Positions 1-8,985 are shown, numbered from the stretch's first letter. The stretch: DNA of 64,000 bases from Burkholderiales bacterium (GCA_028868305.1 JAGWUS010000006.1:31808-95807); one strand, 5' to 3'. Numbers and translations: made by a program. Notes: generated from the sequence alone by a model not told the origin.

Positions 1-528
1 CATCACCATCGCGTCGATCAGGTCAAGTTTCTTGAACTCGATCTTCTGGGTCGTGGGGTTGAGCAGCTTGACCTTGCCGGCCTCCATCGGGCCACCGGAG
101 ACAAACACCACAGGGATGTTCAGGCGCATGGCGGCCATCAACATGCCGGGGGTGATCTTGTCGCAGTTGGAGATGCACACCATCGCATCCGCGCAATGGG
201 CGTTGACCATGTACTCGACCGAGTCGGCAATGATGTCGCGGCTGGGCAGCGAATACAGCATGCCGTCATGCCCCATGGCAATGCCATCGTCCACGGCAAT
301 GGTGTTGAACTCCTTGGCCACACCACCTGCCGCCTCAATCTCACGCGCCACCAACTGGCCTAGGTCTTTCAGGTGCACGTGGCCCGGCACGAACTGGGTG
401 AAGGAATTCACCACGGCGATGATGGGCTTTGCAAAGTCGTCGTCCTTCATGCCAGTGGCACGCCATAGCGAACGGGCACCTGCCATGTTGCGGCCGGCGG
501 TGGAGGTTTTGGAACGGTAGACAGGCAT
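1..528 (-). CDS. ilvD: Dihydroxy-acid dehydratase, N-terminal part (cut by window edge)
   Basis: IlvD removes water from 2,3-dihydroxy acids in the shared valine, leucine and isoleucine pathway in the cytoplasm, using an iron-sulfur cluster. The 176 visible codons read [19 protein letters not shown] and continue through [20 protein letters not shown] and the cluster-binding segment [12 protein letters not shown], with the ligand cysteine at about residue 122. The reading is very close to the long E. coli-type enzyme of about 616 residues, so roughly 440 residues lie to the left of base 1. The start is the ATG at 526-528; the Shine-Dalgarno sequence is weak. The frame is open to base 1. Confidence 0.95.
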   Translation of the reverse strand, partial: MPVYRSKTSTAGRNMAGARSLWRATGMKDDDFAKPIIAVVNSFTQFVPGHVHLKDLGQLVAREIEAAGGVAKEFNTIAVDDGIAMGHDGMLYSLPSRDIIADSVEYMVNAHCADAMVCISNCDKITPGMLMAAMRLNIPVVFVSGGPMEAGKVKLLNPTTQKIEFKKLDLIDAMVM

Positions 529-784
529 GGGAACACCCCTCAGTGGGTACAAAGTTGAATTTTTTGTGCAACGCGCCAGCGCCGCAACTTGCGGTCCTCC
601 AATTATCGTCCACCGGGCTGGATTGGCTGGCGGGCGTAACGGGTAACCCTAAGTTGTTCCGCGCTTACTGAAAACACGCCCGCAAGATCCACATCAAAGC
701 GTGTTTGTGGGCAAAGATATCGCTATATAGTGCCAAAAAACAATATGAAACAACCAGCTATCTGCAGCAAAGGAGGCGCAGACC
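529..784. other. Divergent intergenic region between ilvD and the Excalibur gene
   Basis: This stretch separates the ilvD start (minus) from the secreted-protein start (plus) and must hold both promoters. It contains a perfect 8-base inverted repeat, AAACACGC at 672-679 and GCGTGTTT at 699-706. A -10-like TATAGT lies at 726-731, pointing towards the 785 gene. A strong AGGAGG ribosome-binding site lies at 771-776. I find no open reading frame with a recognisable product here. Confidence 0.4.
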
Positions 785-1243
785 ATGAATACCTGTGCAC
801 GTTATTCCGCACTTTTCGTCAGGATAGGCCACAAGACCATGCGCAATATCTCACTGCCGCTCTATGCGTTCGCGGCACTTGTCTCCATCGCATCCGGAGT
901 TCATGCTGCGCCAATCAACAAGTGCGTCATCAATGGCAGCGTCACGTATCAGCAAGAGCCATGCCCTTCGACACAAGCGCGAAAAGATCCCACGCTCGAG
1001 GAACTGAACGCCGCTGAAAGGAAGCGACGTGCCGAAGCGGCCTCGTCTAGGGCGCCACTCCCCAGAGAGGCCTCTACTGTGCCAACTGCAGTATCCGGCA
1101 GCTTCCGCTGCGACGGGCGGAAATACTGCTCCCAAATGACATCATGTGCAGAATCCAAGTACTTCCTCGCCCACTGTCCCGGCGTGAAGATGGATGGCGA
1201 CAACGATGGAATTCCCTGTGAAGAGCAGTGGTGCAGGCCCTAG
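785..1243 (+). CDS. Secreted protein with DUF4124-like start and C-terminal Excalibur domain
   Basis: The product is 152 residues. A signal peptide ends near VHAAPINK; translation may start at M1 or at the internal MRNISLPLYAF at residue 19, which gives a more typical signal peptide. The mature start, NKCVINGSVTYQQEPCP, resembles DUF4124 proteins. The C-terminus, about residues 106-150, contains FRCDGRKYCSQMTSC followed by DGDNDGIPCEEQWC. This matches the cysteine-rich Excalibur domain, whose DxDxDG loop probably binds calcium. AGGAGG sits 8 bases before the 785 ATG and supports that start. The middle is charged and probably unstructured. The biological role is unknown; an envelope or surface location is inferred from the signal peptide. 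Confidence 0.75.
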   Translation: MNTCARYSALFVRIGHKTMRNISLPLYAFAALVSIASGVHAAPINKCVINGSVTYQQEPCPSTQARKDPTLEELNAAERKRRAEAASSRAPLPREASTVPTAVSGSFRCDGRKYCSQMTSCAESKYFLAHCPGVKMDGDNDGIPCEEQWCRP

Positions 1244-1431
1244 AACACACCAAGCGCGGATTGTCCGCAGCATCCGCTTACCTCAAACCCGTTGTTTGCC
1301 CGATAGCGGTCTAAAGTCGCTTCTCATCCCGCGTCCCAAGTAGAAAAACGACTTTAAACCCCCATGGAGAATGCACAACTAGCTACTATTTTTATAGCGA
1401 CTTAGCGTAGCACTCGTCCTGCTGCTGTCAC
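1244..1431. other. Non-coding stretch with inverted repeats
   Basis: No gene is visible. TAAAGTCG at 1312-1319 pairs with CGACTTTA at 1349-1356. An AGCTACTATTTTTATAGC dispersed repeat follows at 1381-1398. The rest leads into the decayed holA copy. Confidence 0.4.
1381..1398. repeat. Dispersed palindromic repeat, copy a
   Basis: Core AGCTACTATTTTTATAGC, followed by GACTTAGCG. One base differs from the copy at 12741-12758. The ends pair as GCTA/TAGC, so the transcript could form a small hairpin. It lies beside the decayed holA fragment. Confidence 0.7.
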
Positions 1432-1576
1432 CGCCGCACACAAACACACAACTGCAGCGCCAGCCCGTGGCGGGCCAATCGGGTTGTTTCAGGTGGTTGA
1501 CAATCCCGTCGACCACATGCGCCGAGCACAGCAGTTTGGCCGGCATTAAGCTGGCCTGGCCGCTTTTCCTTTTCAT
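1432..1576 (-). pseudogene. Decayed duplicate of the holA 3' end
   Basis: Read on the minus strand, this stretch encodes AKLLCSAHVVDGIVNHLKQPDW, matching the end of the real HolA (AELLQSAHVVDGIVKGLKQPDW, encoded around 2190-2275). The nucleotide match is also clear: a shared run of about 120 bases, from CGCCGCACACA to GCAGTTTGGCC, with one gap of about 17 bases. The copy has no start region and breaks off near 1550, so it is a remnant and not a gene. It sits in the same orientation as holA, on the far side of the brnTA module. Confidence 0.8.
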
Positions 1577-1588
1577 TCGACGCGCCAG

Positions 1589-1861
1589 TTACACCGGCGA
1601 GTGGGTGCGTAACCAGTCTTTTAGCGCCGCATCAATACGCGTCTGCCAACCGTCTCCGGCCGCCCGAAATGCTTGCACCACATCAGGGGACAACCGGATG
1701 GTGGTGGACACCTTGGGTGGTGTCTTTTGAGGTCCACGCCTACGAAGCTTGGTTTGCAAAGTTGCAGGCAAGCTGCTGAAGGGCGTGGCGGTTTTGATGT
1801 CCTGGGTTGTCCACTCAGGATTCTCACTGTCGATGGGTTCAGGTTTTGGTTTCTTGGTCAT
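1589..1861 (-). CDS. brnA: BrnA-type antitoxin
   Basis: This 90-residue protein belongs to the BrnA family, the antitoxin of the BrnT ribonuclease toxin. The N-terminal half is hydrophilic and poorly conserved. The C-terminal half, VSTTIRLSPDVVQAFRAAGDGWQTRIDAALKDWLRTH, is the ribbon-helix-helix DNA-binding and dimerisation region typical of the family. BrnA normally neutralises BrnT and represses the shared promoter. The ATG overlaps the end of brnT, as is usual for these pairs. The brnT partner here is broken, so this looks like an orphaned antitoxin that could still act as a repressor at the palindrome at 2042-2085. Confidence 0.88.
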   Translation of the reverse strand: MTKKPKPEPIDSENPEWTTQDIKTATPFSSLPATLQTKLRRRGPQKTPPKVSTTIRLSPDVVQAFRAAGDGWQTRIDAALKDWLRTHSPV

Positions 1862-2032
1862 ACATCAATACCTCACGCTTGTTGGCCTTGCGAAAACTGA
1901 TAACGCGAATACCTTTAGCGGTTTCAGTGAACACCAGTGCATGCAAGCGGCCATCTCCACCGCCCGCTCAAACGAAAGTCCCCGGTCACGGATGTTGGTC
2001 TCGTTTTTATGAGCGTCAAAATCGAGTCGCAT
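1839..2032 (-). pseudogene. brnT: BrnT toxin gene with internal deletion and frameshift
   Basis: The minus strand from the ATG at 2030-2032 reads MRLDFDAHKNETNIRDRG and on to FERAVEM (27 codons), the normal start of BrnT. In a different frame it then reads RLHALVFTETAKGIRVISFRKANK and REVLMYDQETKT before TGA at 1839-1841, the normal BrnT end. About 30 central codons are missing and the two halves are out of frame. BrnT is a small ribonuclease-like toxin of about 90 residues, and this allele cannot make it. The 3' end overlaps the brnA start by 23 bases, as in intact pairs. Confidence 0.85.
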
Positions 2033-2039
2033 TTAGCAA

Positions 2040-2068
2040 AATGTAGTAACACTTTTGCAGTGCGTCAA
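2040..2068 (-). promoter_or_regulatory. brnTA promoter
   Basis: On the minus strand a -35 hexamer TTGACG (2063-2068) and a -10 hexamer TACATT (2040-2045) are separated by exactly 17 bases. The -35 lies between the two arms of the palindrome at 2042-2085 and the -10 overlaps one arm, a good arrangement for repression. The predicted transcript start is near 2033, almost at the brnT ATG. Confidence 0.6.
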
Positions 2069-2085
2069 TCTTTAGTGTTACTACA
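2042..2085. promoter_or_regulatory. Perfect 12-base inverted repeat, probable BrnA operator
   Basis: TGTAGTAACACT at 2042-2053 and AGTGTTACTACA at 2074-2085 are exact reverse complements separated by 20 bases. The element spans the brnTA promoter, so it is probably the BrnA binding site. It also lies just beyond the holA stop, and on the minus strand it is followed by TTTT, so it might help to terminate holA transcripts. Confidence 0.65.
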
Positions 2086-2107
2086 AAAACGCAACGCCAC
2101 TGGTGCA

Positions 2108-3196
2108 TCAACGTCTGGCTTGTCCCACCGCAGTCCCCGCCGCACACAGACCACACAACTGCAGCGCCAAGCGATGCAGAGCCTGCCACGGGCTGGCGGG
2201 CCAATCCGGCTGCTTCAGACCTTTGACAATGCCGTCCACCACATGGGCGGACTGCAGCAGTTCGGCCAGTTTGGCCTCTGAAAGTTTGGGCAGCACGCGC
2301 TCGAACAGGCGCTCCTTCACACCCCAGATGCGGTTCTCGCGCAGGGCCATGGGTAGCGGGCGGCCCTGACCCATGGCGTCTTTCACGCGTTTGAGGGCAC
2401 GAATGTCTTCGGCCAGCGTGTAGTGCACCAGCACCTCGGCTTCGCCTTCGGCTTGCAGGCCGTCGAGCATGCGCTGTACGCGCACCGCCTGCCCGGCCAG
2501 TACCGCTTCGCTGAGCTTGAACACGTCGTAGCGCGCCACGTTCAGCACTGCGCTTTCTACCTGCTCGAAACTCAGCTCTCCGGCATTTGCGCTGGCAGGG
2601 AACAAGAGCCCCAGTTTCTGGATTTCTTGGTGCGCGGCCAGCAGATTGCCTTCCACCCGGTCGGCAAAAAACTGCAGCGTGCGCTGCCCCTCTTCACCTG
2701 CGGCCACGCGCTGGCCCTGGGCGGCCAGGCGCTGGGCAATCCACTGCGGCAGGGCATTGCGTTCTACCGGGTCCACCTGCAGCGTGACGCCGCAGCTGTC
2801 CAGTGCGCCAAACCAGGCGCTGGATTTGGTCATCTTGTCCAACCGAGGCAGCAGCACGATGGTGAGCGTGGAGTCATTGCCCTGCGCGCCTTCGGCCAGC
2901 TGCTGCAAGGCCACGCTGCCGTCCTTGCCGGGCTTGCCGCTGGGGATGCGGATTTCCACGATCTGTTTGTCGGCGAACAGGCTCAGCGAACCGCCTGCGG
3001 CCAGCACCTCACTCCAGTCAAAGTGCGCACCCGCGACGGTGTGCGAGGTGCGTTCGGTGTAGCCCTGCGCACGGGCCGTGGCACGGATCGCGTCCAGCGC
3101 TTCCTGCTGCAACAGTGGCTCATCGCCATGCAGTGTGTACAGGCTTTTGAGCCCGCGCTGCAGGTGGTTGCCGAGCTGGTTGGCCGCAAGCTGCAT
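2108..3196 (-). CDS. holA: DNA polymerase III delta subunit (clamp-loader wrench)
   Basis: HolA opens the beta sliding clamp as part of the clamp loader at the replication fork. The 362-residue product starts MQLAANQLGNHLQRGLKSLYTLHGDEPLLQQEALDAIR, the typical delta N-terminus, and matches the family length (E. coli about 343). Residues QIVEIRIPSGKPGKDG and the later FKLSEAVLAGQAVRVQRML are recognisable family segments. It is the last gene of the leuS-lptE-holA run, 7 bases after lptE. Its final 120 or so bases have a decayed second copy at 1432-1576, and the last residues (LCAAGTAVGQARR) may reflect remodelling of the 3' end. Confidence 0.95.
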   Translation of the reverse strand: MQLAANQLGNHLQRGLKSLYTLHGDEPLLQQEALDAIRATARAQGYTERTSHTVAGAHFDWSEVLAAGGSLSLFADKQIVEIRIPSGKPGKDGSVALQQLAEGAQGNDSTLTIVLLPRLDKMTKSSAWFGALDSCGVTLQVDPVERNALPQWIAQRLAAQGQRVAAGEEGQRTLQFFADRVEGNLLAAHQEIQKLGLLFPASANAGELSFEQVESAVLNVARYDVFKLSEAVLAGQAVRVQRMLDGLQAEGEAEVLVHYTLAEDIRALKRVKDAMGQGRPLPMALRENRIWGVKERLFERVLPKLSEAKLAELLQSAHVVDGIVKGLKQPDWPASPWQALHRLALQLCGLCAAGTAVGQARR

Positions 3197-3203
3197 GGAA
3201 TGT

Positions 3204-3716
3204 TCAGTCGATCGACTTCACCGCCGCAATGCGACGCAGGAGTTGCTGCACGATGTCGGACTGCATATCACGGTACAACAAGACTTCTTCGGCCTCTTTG
3301 GCCAGCACGGCAGATTCGTTGAAGCTGATGTCGCGCTGCTGCACGATCTCGGTGGGGGCAATCAACTCGACACCTTTGGGCGTGCGCATGCGGAACTTCA
3401 CCTTGATGCGCAATTGAAATTCGCGCACCTGGCCGGAGGCATTGACACCCACCACGGTCTTCTCGCGCAGCTCCTGCAGAATGTCCACAATCACTTGCGG
3501 TGGCTGTTCCCCCGCACGGGGCGCCACGGGGCGAATGGAAGCCCCAAAATAACGCGCGAGTTCCGCAGCCACTCCACCACCAGCTTCCGGCGTCACCGCC
3601 ACGGTCTGGAACGCAAAGTTCTGGCTGCTGCGCAATTTGAAGCCACAGCCGGTCAGCAGGATCGCTGCGCCCAGGCCAGCCACACCTGCGGCAACGGATC
3701 GGCGGCGCATCGTCAT
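3204..3716 (-). CDS. lptE: LPS-assembly lipoprotein LptE
   Basis: LptE plugs the LptD barrel and helps place lipopolysaccharide in the outer membrane. The start chosen is the ATG at 3714-3716 (MTMRRRSVAAGVAG), which gives a lipoprotein signal with lipobox LTGC and acylated Cys24. An upstream start at 3809 would run inside leuS and lose the signal peptide. The product is 170 residues, including the GCGFKLRSSQNFAFQTVAV start typical of LptE. It begins 5 bases after the leuS stop and precedes holA, the usual leuS-lptE-holA operon. Confidence 0.92.
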   Translation of the reverse strand: MTMRRRSVAAGVAGLGAAILLTGCGFKLRSSQNFAFQTVAVTPEAGGGVAAELARYFGASIRPVAPRAGEQPPQVIVDILQELREKTVVGVNASGQVREFQLRIKVKFRMRTPKGVELIAPTEIVQQRDISFNESAVLAKEAEEVLLYRDMQSDIVQQLLRRIAAVKSID

Positions 3717-3721
3717 GGCGT

Positions 3722-6445
3722 TCAGATCACCACGTTGACCAGGCGGCCAGGCACCACGATCACCTTCTTGGCGGGCGCGCCTGCGGCGAAGGTCATGAAA
3801 GCGTCGCACGCCAGGGCAGCGGCCTCAATGGTCTCTTTGGAAGCCCCTGAGGGCACGGTGACCGAACCGCGCAACTTGCCGTTGACCTGCAACACCAGCT
3901 CGATTTCATCCTGCACCAGGGCCGATGCATCGACCTGCGGCCAGGGTGCATCCAGGATGTCGCCCAGGTGGTTGGCATAGCCCAGATCGGACCACAGCGC
4001 GTGGGCCAGGTGAGGGGTTGCCGGGTACAGGCAGCGCAGCAGGATGCCAAAGCCTTCGATCAGAGCAACCTGTGCACCCGCGCAGTCAGCCGCCTTGAAG
4101 TCTTCCAAAGCGTTGATCATCTTCATGGCGCCAGACACCACGGTGTTGTATTGCATGCGCTGGTAGTCATAGTCCACCTGCTTGAGCACGGTGTGCATCT
4201 CCAGCCGCAACGCCTTGGCTTCCTTGCCAAAATTGACGTCTTTCAGGCTACCAACCCCCGCCACGCTTGCGTGAGCAGCTACAGAATCCATAGCAGACAG
4301 CTTGACGCCAAAATTCCACACGCGGCGCAGGAAGCGGTAGCTGCCTTCCACGGCGGCATCGTTCCACTCCAGTGTGGCCTCGGGCGGAGCGGTGAACATG
4401 GTGTAGAGGCGCGCGGTGTCGGCGCCGTAGCGCTCGATCAGGTCCTGCGGGTCGACGCCATTGTTCTTGGACTTGGACATGGTGCCCACGCCCTCGTAGT
4501 CGATGGCCGTACCCACGGGCAAATCACCCACGGCGTTTTTCAACTTGGCGCCAATGACCTTGCCAGCGTCGTCAAGCACATGTTCCACATCATGCGGCCA
4601 GAAATACTCCTTGCCACCCTTGTCGCCCTTGCGGGAGTAAATGTGGTTAAGCACCATGCCCTGCGTCAGCAGCTTGGTGAAAGGTTCATCCACCTTCACC
4701 AGCCCCAGGTCGCGCATGACTTTGGTCCAGAAGCGCGCATACAGCAGGTGCAGGATGGCGTGCTCGATGCCACCGATGTACTGGTCCATGCCGCTACCAC
4801 CGGTAGCGGATTTCTGATCCCGCATCCAGTATTCAGTACCACCGGCCACCATGGCGTCCGCGTTGTGCGGATCGCAGTAGCGCATGAAGTACCACGAGCT
4901 GTCCACAAAGGTGTCCATGGTGTCAGTTTCGCGGCGCGCAGGCTTGCCGCACACCGGGCACACCACGCCCGCGTGAAAACCTTCGTGCTTGTGCAGCGGG
5001 TTGCCAGAGCCATCGGGCACGCAGTCTTGCGGCAGCACTACGGGCAGGTCTTTCTCGGGCACCGGCACGGTGCCATGTTCGTCGCAATGGATGATCGGGA
5101 TCGGCGTGCCCCAGTAGCGCTGGCGGCTCACGCCCCAGTCGCGCAATCGCCAGGTGGTTTTCTTCTCGCCCAGGCCTTTGGCTGCCAGTGCCTTGGCAAC
5201 AGCGTCCACCGCCTCCTTATAGTTCAGGCCGCTGAACACGTCGGAATTGACGGTAACGCCGCGCTGCTTGTCACCATACCAGTCCTGCCACTGGCTGTGG
5301 TCATAGGTCAACCCATCCACATGCACCACATCGTGGATAGGGAAGCCGTATTTCTTGGCGAAGGCAAAGTCGCGCTCGTCATGCGCCGGAACGCCCATGA
5401 CCGCGCCATCGCCATAGCCCATCAGCACGTAGTTGCCAACCCACACGTCCACATGGCGGCCCGTGAGCGGGTGTGTCACCTGCAGACCGGTAGGCATGCC
5501 CAGCTTTTCCTTGACCGCCAGCTCAGCCTCGGTGGTGCCGCCGGCCTTGCATTCTTCGATGAAGGCGGCCAGCTTCCGGTTGGACTGCGCTGCATGCACT
5601 GCCAGCGGATGCTCGGGCGCAATGGCGCAGAACGTCACCCCCATGATGGTGTCGGCCCGGGTGGTGAACACGTACATGCGCCCATCACCAATCAACCGGC
5701 CACTGCTGTCCTTGACGTCGTGGGTGAACGCAAAGCGCACGCCCTCGCTCTTGCCAATCCAGTTCTCCTGCATCAGCTTGACGCGTTCAGGCCAGCCGGC
5801 AAGACCTGTCTGCACCTGCTCCAGCAACTCCTGCGCGTAGTCGGTGATCTTCAGGTAGTAGCCGGGAATCTCACGCTTCTCGACGGTCGCGCCCGTTCGC
5901 CAGCCCTTGCCGTCGATCACCTGCTCGTTGGCCAGCACGGTCTGGTCCACCGGGTCCCAGTTGACGATCTGGGTCTTGCGGTAAGCAATGCCCTTTTCCA
6001 ACATCTTGAGGAACAACCACTGGTTCCACTTGTAGTAGCTGGGATCACAGGTAGCAACCTCGCGGCTCCAGTCGATGGCCAGGCCCATGGCCTGCATCTG
6101 GCCCTTCATGTAGGCGATGTTCTCGTAGGTCCACTTGGCCGGGGGCACGCCATTCTTCAGCGCTGCGTTCTCGGCGGGCAGGCCGAACGCGTCCCAACCC
6201 ATGGGCATCAGCACGTTGTAGCTGTTCATGCGCAGGTAGCGCGTGAGCATGTCGTTGATGGTGTAGTTGCGTACATGGCCCATATGCAGCTTGCCACTGG
6301 GGTAGGGCAGCATGGAGCAGGCGTAGAACTTCTTCTTCGACGCATCCTCAATCACGCGGTAGGCGGTGCGGCCGTTCCACAGAGGTTGTGCCCAATGGGC
6401 ATGGGCCGCTTTTTCAACGTCGAGGTGTTGGTATTTGTCTTGCAT
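3722..6445 (-). CDS. leuS: Leucyl-tRNA synthetase
   Basis: LeuS charges tRNA-Leu. The ATG at 6443-6445 gives [18 protein letters not shown] and 907 residues; a longer frame from 6541 adds unconserved sequence and overlaps exbD. The class I HIGH motif is HMGH at residues 54-57 and the KMSKS motif is MSKSK near residue 655. The zinc and editing regions lie between them ([18 protein letters not shown]). Around residues 718-728 the non-conserved [13 protein letters not shown] is encoded by DNA resembling the dispersed repeat found elsewhere in the window. It is followed by lptE and holA. Confidence 0.97.
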   Translation of the reverse strand: MQDKYQHLDVEKAAHAHWAQPLWNGRTAYRVIEDASKKKFYACSMLPYPSGKLHMGHVRNYTINDMLTRYLRMNSYNVLMPMGWDAFGLPAENAALKNGVPPAKWTYENIAYMKGQMQAMGLAIDWSREVATCDPSYYKWNQWLFLKMLEKGIAYRKTQIVNWDPVDQTVLANEQVIDGKGWRTGATVEKREIPGYYLKITDYAQELLEQVQTGLAGWPERVKLMQENWIGKSEGVRFAFTHDVKDSSGRLIGDGRMYVFTTRADTIMGVTFCAIAPEHPLAVHAAQSNRKLAAFIEECKAGGTTEAELAVKEKLGMPTGLQVTHPLTGRHVDVWVGNYVLMGYGDGAVMGVPAHDERDFAFAKKYGFPIHDVVHVDGLTYDHSQWQDWYGDKQRGVTVNSDVFSGLNYKEAVDAVAKALAAKGLGEKKTTWRLRDWGVSRQRYWGTPIPIIHCDEHGTVPVPEKDLPVVLPQDCVPDGSGNPLHKHEGFHAGVVCPVCGKPARRETDTMDTFVDSSWYFMRYCDPHNADAMVAGGTEYWMRDQKSATGGSGMDQYIGGIEHAILHLLYARFWTKVMRDLGLVKVDEPFTKLLTQGMVLNHIYSRKGDKGGKEYFWPHDVEHVLDDAGKVIGAKLKNAVGDLPVGTAIDYEGVGTMSKSKNNGVDPQDLIERYGADTARLYTMFTAPPEATLEWNDAAVEGSYRFLRRVWNFGVKLSAMDSVAAHASVAGVGSLKDVNFGKEAKALRLEMHTVLKQVDYDYQRMQYNTVVSGAMKMINALEDFKAADCAGAQVALIEGFGILLRCLYPATPHLAHALWSDLGYANHLGDILDAPWPQVDASALVQDEIELVLQVNGKLRGSVTVPSGASKETIEAAALACDAFMTFAAGAPAKKVIVVPGRLVNVVI
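4260..4292 (-). repeat. Possible repeat-derived in-frame segment in leuS
   Basis: On the minus strand TGCTATGGATTCTGTAGCTG and the following CTCACGCAAG align with the dispersed repeat read from the minus strand at 59972-59989 and beyond (TGCT, then TAGCTGCTCGTGCAA). It encodes a stretch of LeuS that I do not recognise as conserved. The match is short, so confidence is low. Confidence 0.35.
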
Positions 6446-6506
6446 GAATGGGTGGGCAGCGCACAGGCTGCCAATAGAAACGCCTGGAGTGGATTTTAGG
6501 CGCTGG

Positions 6507-6935
6507 TCAGCGGGCGGCCGGTGCAGGGGCCTCGGCCACAAACCCGATGCGGTTCAGACCGGCCTTTTGAGCCACCCCCATCACTTCGACCACACGGCCG
6601 TAGGGCACGGAGGTATCGGCCCGCAACTGCACTTCAGTATCAGGGTTTTGCTGGGCAGCCTTTTGCAGGCGCTGGGCCAGTTCTTCCAGCGTGTGGGGTC
6701 TGTCGTCCACAAACACTTGGCCGGACTTGTTGATGGCCAGCGCCACGAATTTCGGCACATCCGCTGACTTGCCACCCTCTGCCTTGGGCAATTCCACCTT
6801 GACAGCGCTGACCATCATGGGCGCAGTGATGATGAAGATCACAAGCAGCACCAGCATCACGTCAATCAATGGCGTCATGTTGATCTCGCTCATGGGCTGT
6901 GCGCCCGGTGTACGTTCGAGTCGGCCGAATGACAT
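6507..6935 (-). CDS. exbD: Biopolymer transport protein ExbD/TolR
   Basis: This 142-residue protein is the ExbD/TolR subunit of a proton-driven inner-membrane motor. A short cytoplasmic start is followed by one membrane helix (about residues 22-42). It contains the family signature [20 protein letters not shown], with the functionally required Asp at position 25 as in E. coli ExbD. A periplasmic domain ends in [12 protein letters not shown]. It follows exbB by 30 bases and precedes leuS. No TonB or TolA gene is nearby, so a Tol-system role is possible. Confidence 0.92.
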   Translation of the reverse strand: MSFGRLERTPGAQPMSEINMTPLIDVMLVLLVIFIITAPMMVSAVKVELPKAEGGKSADVPKFVALAINKSGQVFVDDRPHTLEELAQRLQKAAQQNPDTEVQLRADTSVPYGRVVEVMGVAQKAGLNRIGFVAEAPAPAAR

Positions 6936-6965
6936 ACTATGCAGCCCAGCAGTGAGTTGCTTTAC

Positions 6966-7610
6966 TCATGGCTTTGACGTCAGCAACAACTCGCGCAGAT
7001 CCCGTGCGAAACCTTCCAGGTCCGCCTCAATGCGCCCGATCAGGCGCCCCAGAATGTTGTAGCCCAGCACGGCAGGAATTGCCACTGCCAGCCCTGCGGC
7101 GGTCATGATGAGTGCCTCGCCCACCGGGCCGGCGATTTTGTCAATGCCGACCTGCCCGGCCCCCGCGATGCCAATGAGTGCATGGTAGATGCCCCAAACG
7201 GTCCCGAGCAGTCCAACAAACGGGGCCGTTGAGCCTACAGTGGCAAGCAGCACCTGCCCGGCCTGCAATTTGTGCAACACACTGTGTAGCGCATCGCGCA
7301 GTACACGCGTCAACTGCTGGGAATGATCACCGGCGGCGGCAAGAGTGCCAGTGGCCTGGGCTTGTGTCGCTGCCACCAGCGGGCTGACCAGGCCATCGCG
7401 GTCAAACGCAGCCAGCCGGGACTGTGCCTCGGTCACAGAGGCGGCCTGCCAAAAAACGGCCGTGCTGCGTGCCACGTCCTGGCGCGCGCGCGCCAGCATC
7501 CAGCCCTTCCAGACGATCACCACCCAGCTGCCGACCGACATGGCCAGCAACAGCAGTGCGACGCCGATACTGACGGCATCGCCTTTGAACAGCAGGTCGG
7601 GCACGCTCAT
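6966..7610 (-). CDS. exbB: MotA/TolQ/ExbB proton channel protein
   Basis: This 214-residue inner-membrane protein is the proton-channel partner of the downstream ExbD. It has an N-terminal helix (about [22 protein letters not shown]), a cytoplasmic loop, and two further helices around [20 protein letters not shown] and [20 protein letters not shown], the classic ExbB/TolQ layout. Its start overlaps the dapB stop by 4 bases (ATGA), so translation is probably coupled. Confidence 0.92.
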   Translation of the reverse strand: MSVPDLLFKGDAVSIGVALLLLAMSVGSWVVIVWKGWMLARARQDVARSTAVFWQAASVTEAQSRLAAFDRDGLVSPLVAATQAQATGTLAAAGDHSQQLTRVLRDALHSVLHKLQAGQVLLATVGSTAPFVGLLGTVWGIYHALIGIAGAGQVGIDKIAGPVGEALIMTAAGLAVAIPAVLGYNILGRLIGRIEADLEGFARDLRELLLTSKP

Positions 7611-8410
7611 TTCAGATTCAGTACATCAAACATGTCATATAAACCGGTTTTCTTTCCCGCAAGGAAGCGCACTGCACGCAAACTGCCCTGCGCGTAGGTC
7701 GCGCGACTCGATGACTTGTGGGAAATTTCAATACGCTCACCGATACCCGCAAACAACACGGTGTGGTCTCCCACAATGTCGCCGCCGCGGATGGTCGCGA
7801 ATCCAATGCTGGAAGGATCCCGCTCGCCAGTCACGCCTTCCCGGGCGTACACCGCGCAATCCTTCAGGTCGCGGCCCAAGGCCCCGGCAATGACCTCTCC
7901 CATCTTGAGTGCGGTGCCGGAGGGCGCATCGACCTTGTGGCGGTGGTGCGCCTCAATGATCTCTATGTCGTAACCGGTAGATAGCGCCCTGGCGGCCATT
8001 TCCAACAGCTTCAAGGTCACATTTACGCCCACGCTCATGTTGGGCGCCATGACGATGGGGATGTACCTGGCCACATCGGCAATCTCGGCCTTCTGGGCAT
8101 CGGTAAAACCTGTGGTACCAATCACTGCTGCGACACCCAACTCACGGCAAACCTTGAGATGCTCCAGCGTACCCTCGGGTCGTGTGAAGTCAATCAATAC
8201 CTGGCTGTCCTTGAGGCCCTGGTGCAAGTCGGAGCAGATCAGTACGCCTGTAGTCTGGCCCGCAAACGCCCCAGCATCCTGTCCTACGGCTGGACTGGCA
8301 GGGATGTCCAGTGCGCCGGACAACATGCAATCGTCCGCGGTACGCACCGCATCGATCAACATCTGACCCATGCGGCCTGAAGCGCCAGCAATGGCTATTT
8401 TGTGGATCAT
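7607..8410 (-). CDS. dapB: 4-hydroxy-tetrahydrodipicolinate reductase
   Basis: DapB reduces hydroxy-tetrahydrodipicolinate with NAD(P)H in the lysine and diaminopimelate pathway. The 267-residue product has the nucleotide-binding start [10 protein letters not shown] at residues 7-16. The signature [20 protein letters not shown] contains the catalytic His and Lys. TTGFT and the APNMSVGVN loop are also visible. The length is normal. It follows bamE by 29 bases and overlaps exbB by 4. Confidence 0.97.
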   Translation of the reverse strand: MIHKIAIAGASGRMGQMLIDAVRTADDCMLSGALDIPASPAVGQDAGAFAGQTTGVLICSDLHQGLKDSQVLIDFTRPEGTLEHLKVCRELGVAAVIGTTGFTDAQKAEIADVARYIPIVMAPNMSVGVNVTLKLLEMAARALSTGYDIEIIEAHHRHKVDAPSGTALKMGEVIAGALGRDLKDCAVYAREGVTGERDPSSIGFATIRGGDIVGDHTVLFAGIGERIEISHKSSSRATYAQGSLRAVRFLAGKKTGLYDMFDVLNLK

Positions 8411-8439
8411 GGTCGCTATTCGGTTCGGTGGGTGCAGCC

Positions 8440-8985
8440 CTAGTTGCCCGCGGGCTCCAGGGGAGGGTAGTTGACGGGACCGGTGGTAACCGGTGGCAGT
8501 GGCGGTGCTGCCCCGGTGGAGGCGGGCGAATACTTGCGAAGGCTTTCTGCAGATGCTTCGAGGGGTGGTAGCGCCCCAATTGATACCGGCGACTTCAGGG
8601 TTGACACAAACTCGGCTTCACTCGGCAGTTCATCGGCTTCCATACGGTTAAGCAGGTCATCCTTGAAGAACAGGGTGACCTTGCGCGACTGTGGTTCCGC
8701 ACCCTGACGCTTCAGGGTAAAGACATAGTCCCAGCGGTCAGCATGGAACACACTGGATAACAGTGGCGTGCCCAACACATCGCGCACGGCGGCGCGGGGC
8801 ATGCCAAGCTTGAGCACCGCCAGTTGCTCCCGCGTCACAACATTGCCCTGAACCACATCAATTTTGTAGGGCGAAACCGTTGTGGCGACCTTGCGGGAGT
8901 CCGGCAAGCTGCCGCAACCTGCGACAGCCAGCAATACAAGTGCAGTCAGCAAGGATGCGGTAGGACGATGCAGGGCAACAGGCAT
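8440..8985 (-). CDS. bamE: Outer-membrane assembly lipoprotein BamE
   Basis: BamE is a small lipoprotein of the BAM complex that inserts beta-barrel proteins into the outer membrane. The 181-residue product has a signal peptide ending in lipobox VAGC (Cys24). A SmpA/OmlA domain follows, with [20 protein letters not shown] and [10 protein letters not shown] and WDYVFTLKR. The C-terminal proline-rich tail (about residues 140-181) is longer than in E. coli BamE. It diverges from fur, an arrangement common in Burkholderiales. Confidence 0.95.
   Translation of the reverse strand: MPVALHRPTASLLTALVLLAVAGCGSLPDSRKVATTVSPYKIDVVQGNVVTREQLAVLKLGMPRAAVRDVLGTPLLSSVFHADRWDYVFTLKRQGAEPQSRKVTLFFKDDLLNRMEADELPSEAEFVSTLKSPVSIGALPPLEASAESLRKYSPASTGAAPPLPPVTTGPVNYPPLEPAGN

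Noticed and set aside
1379..1576. 65-codon minus-strand frame as a separate gene
   Set aside because: Its recognisable part is only the duplicated holA end, and the stop comes from the dispersed repeat, so it is listed as a pseudogene fragment.
3968..6499. 843-codon open frame on the plus strand opposite leuS
   Set aside because: It mirrors the leuS codon pattern, is rich in His, Val and Gly as expected for an antisense frame of a GC-rich gene, and resembles no protein family.
6446..6541. Longer start for leuS at 6541
   Set aside because: It would overlap the end of exbD and add 32 unconserved residues before the diagnostic [12 protein letters not shown] start.
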